This document shows, one piece after another, positions 30,337 through 30,661 of a stretch of DNA of 30,661 bases (its first letter is position 1; each line of letters starts with the position of its first letter). The translations under genes and the position numbers were made by a program. The notes beneath the pieces are model-generated. The model did no database searches. It was not told the DNA's origin and worked only from the letters and a program-made list of their open reading frames with translations. This DNA is from Lachnospiraceae bacterium. Its GTDB lineage: Bacteria; Bacillota_A; Clostridia; Lachnospirales; Lachnospiraceae. Location of the stretch: assembly GCA_017561985.1 (NCBI GenBank), contig JAFZAZ010000023.1, positions 1 through 30,661 of the forward strand, given 5' to 3'.

Positions 30337-30661
<325 letters not shown>

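Overview
This window looks like a stretch of a Clostridia chromosome, most probably Lachnospiraceae or a close relative. The evidence is strong AGGAGG ribosome sites, many TTGACA-17-TATAAT promoters, moderately high GC, a DUF6145-type gene in front of coaX, and VTC/DUF4956/CotH and Cys-Ala-tailed zinc-ribbon proteins as I remember them from that family. No insertion sequence, prophage, CRISPR array, tRNA or rRNA was seen.

Layout. (1) 1-3210: a signalling-type locus. It has a small XRE-like helix-turn-helix (HTH) protein on the minus strand, a divergent membrane-anchored Hanks-type kinase, a three-zinc-ribbon TM2 membrane protein, and a paralogue of the HTH protein with an inverted-repeat-rich promoter. 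(2) 3228-6037: a small membrane-gene remnant, upp (uracil salvage) on the minus strand, a 700-bp gene-free stretch with two copies of a structured element that looks like tandem small RNAs on the minus strand, then alr (alanine racemase). (3) 6117-10289: a small GlsB/YeaQ-type membrane protein, then a four-gene plus-strand run (coiled-coil membrane protein, small acidic protein, DUF2238/YjdF-like membrane protein, secreted lipase-like protein). (4) 10346-15186: four minus-strand genes (YitT-family membrane protein, L-fucose/arabinose-isomerase-family enzyme, lipoprotein, MATE exporter), each with its own good promoter. (5) 15202-19176: a minus-strand operon VTC-domain protein > DUF4956 membrane protein > large membrane-anchored CotH-kinase protein. 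Divergent from it is a membrane protein with a very long Gly/Asp/Asn/Pro repeat tail. (6) 20703-29010: plus-strand metabolic genes truA, GH115 alpha-glucuronidase, ornithine carbamoyltransferase, DUF6145-type gene, coaX and a dusB-like gene, then a membrane zinc-ribbon protein ending in a Cys-Ala tract. (7) 29039-30661: the start of the str operon (rpsL, rpsG, partial fusA), with a consensus promoter nested in a terminator-like hairpin.

How the genes work together. Regions 2 and 6 hold housekeeping functions (nucleobase salvage, cell-wall D-alanine, tRNA modification, CoA and arginine metabolism, translation). Regions 1 and 5 look like envelope or signalling modules whose members are linked by adjacency and by domain type, not by a pathway I can name. 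The observations most worth follow-up are the twin small-RNA-like units at 4283-4655, the HTH/kinase/TM2 locus, the VTC-DUF4956-CotH operon, and the overlapping promoter and terminator before rpsL. All calls come from reading the sequence; no database search was run.
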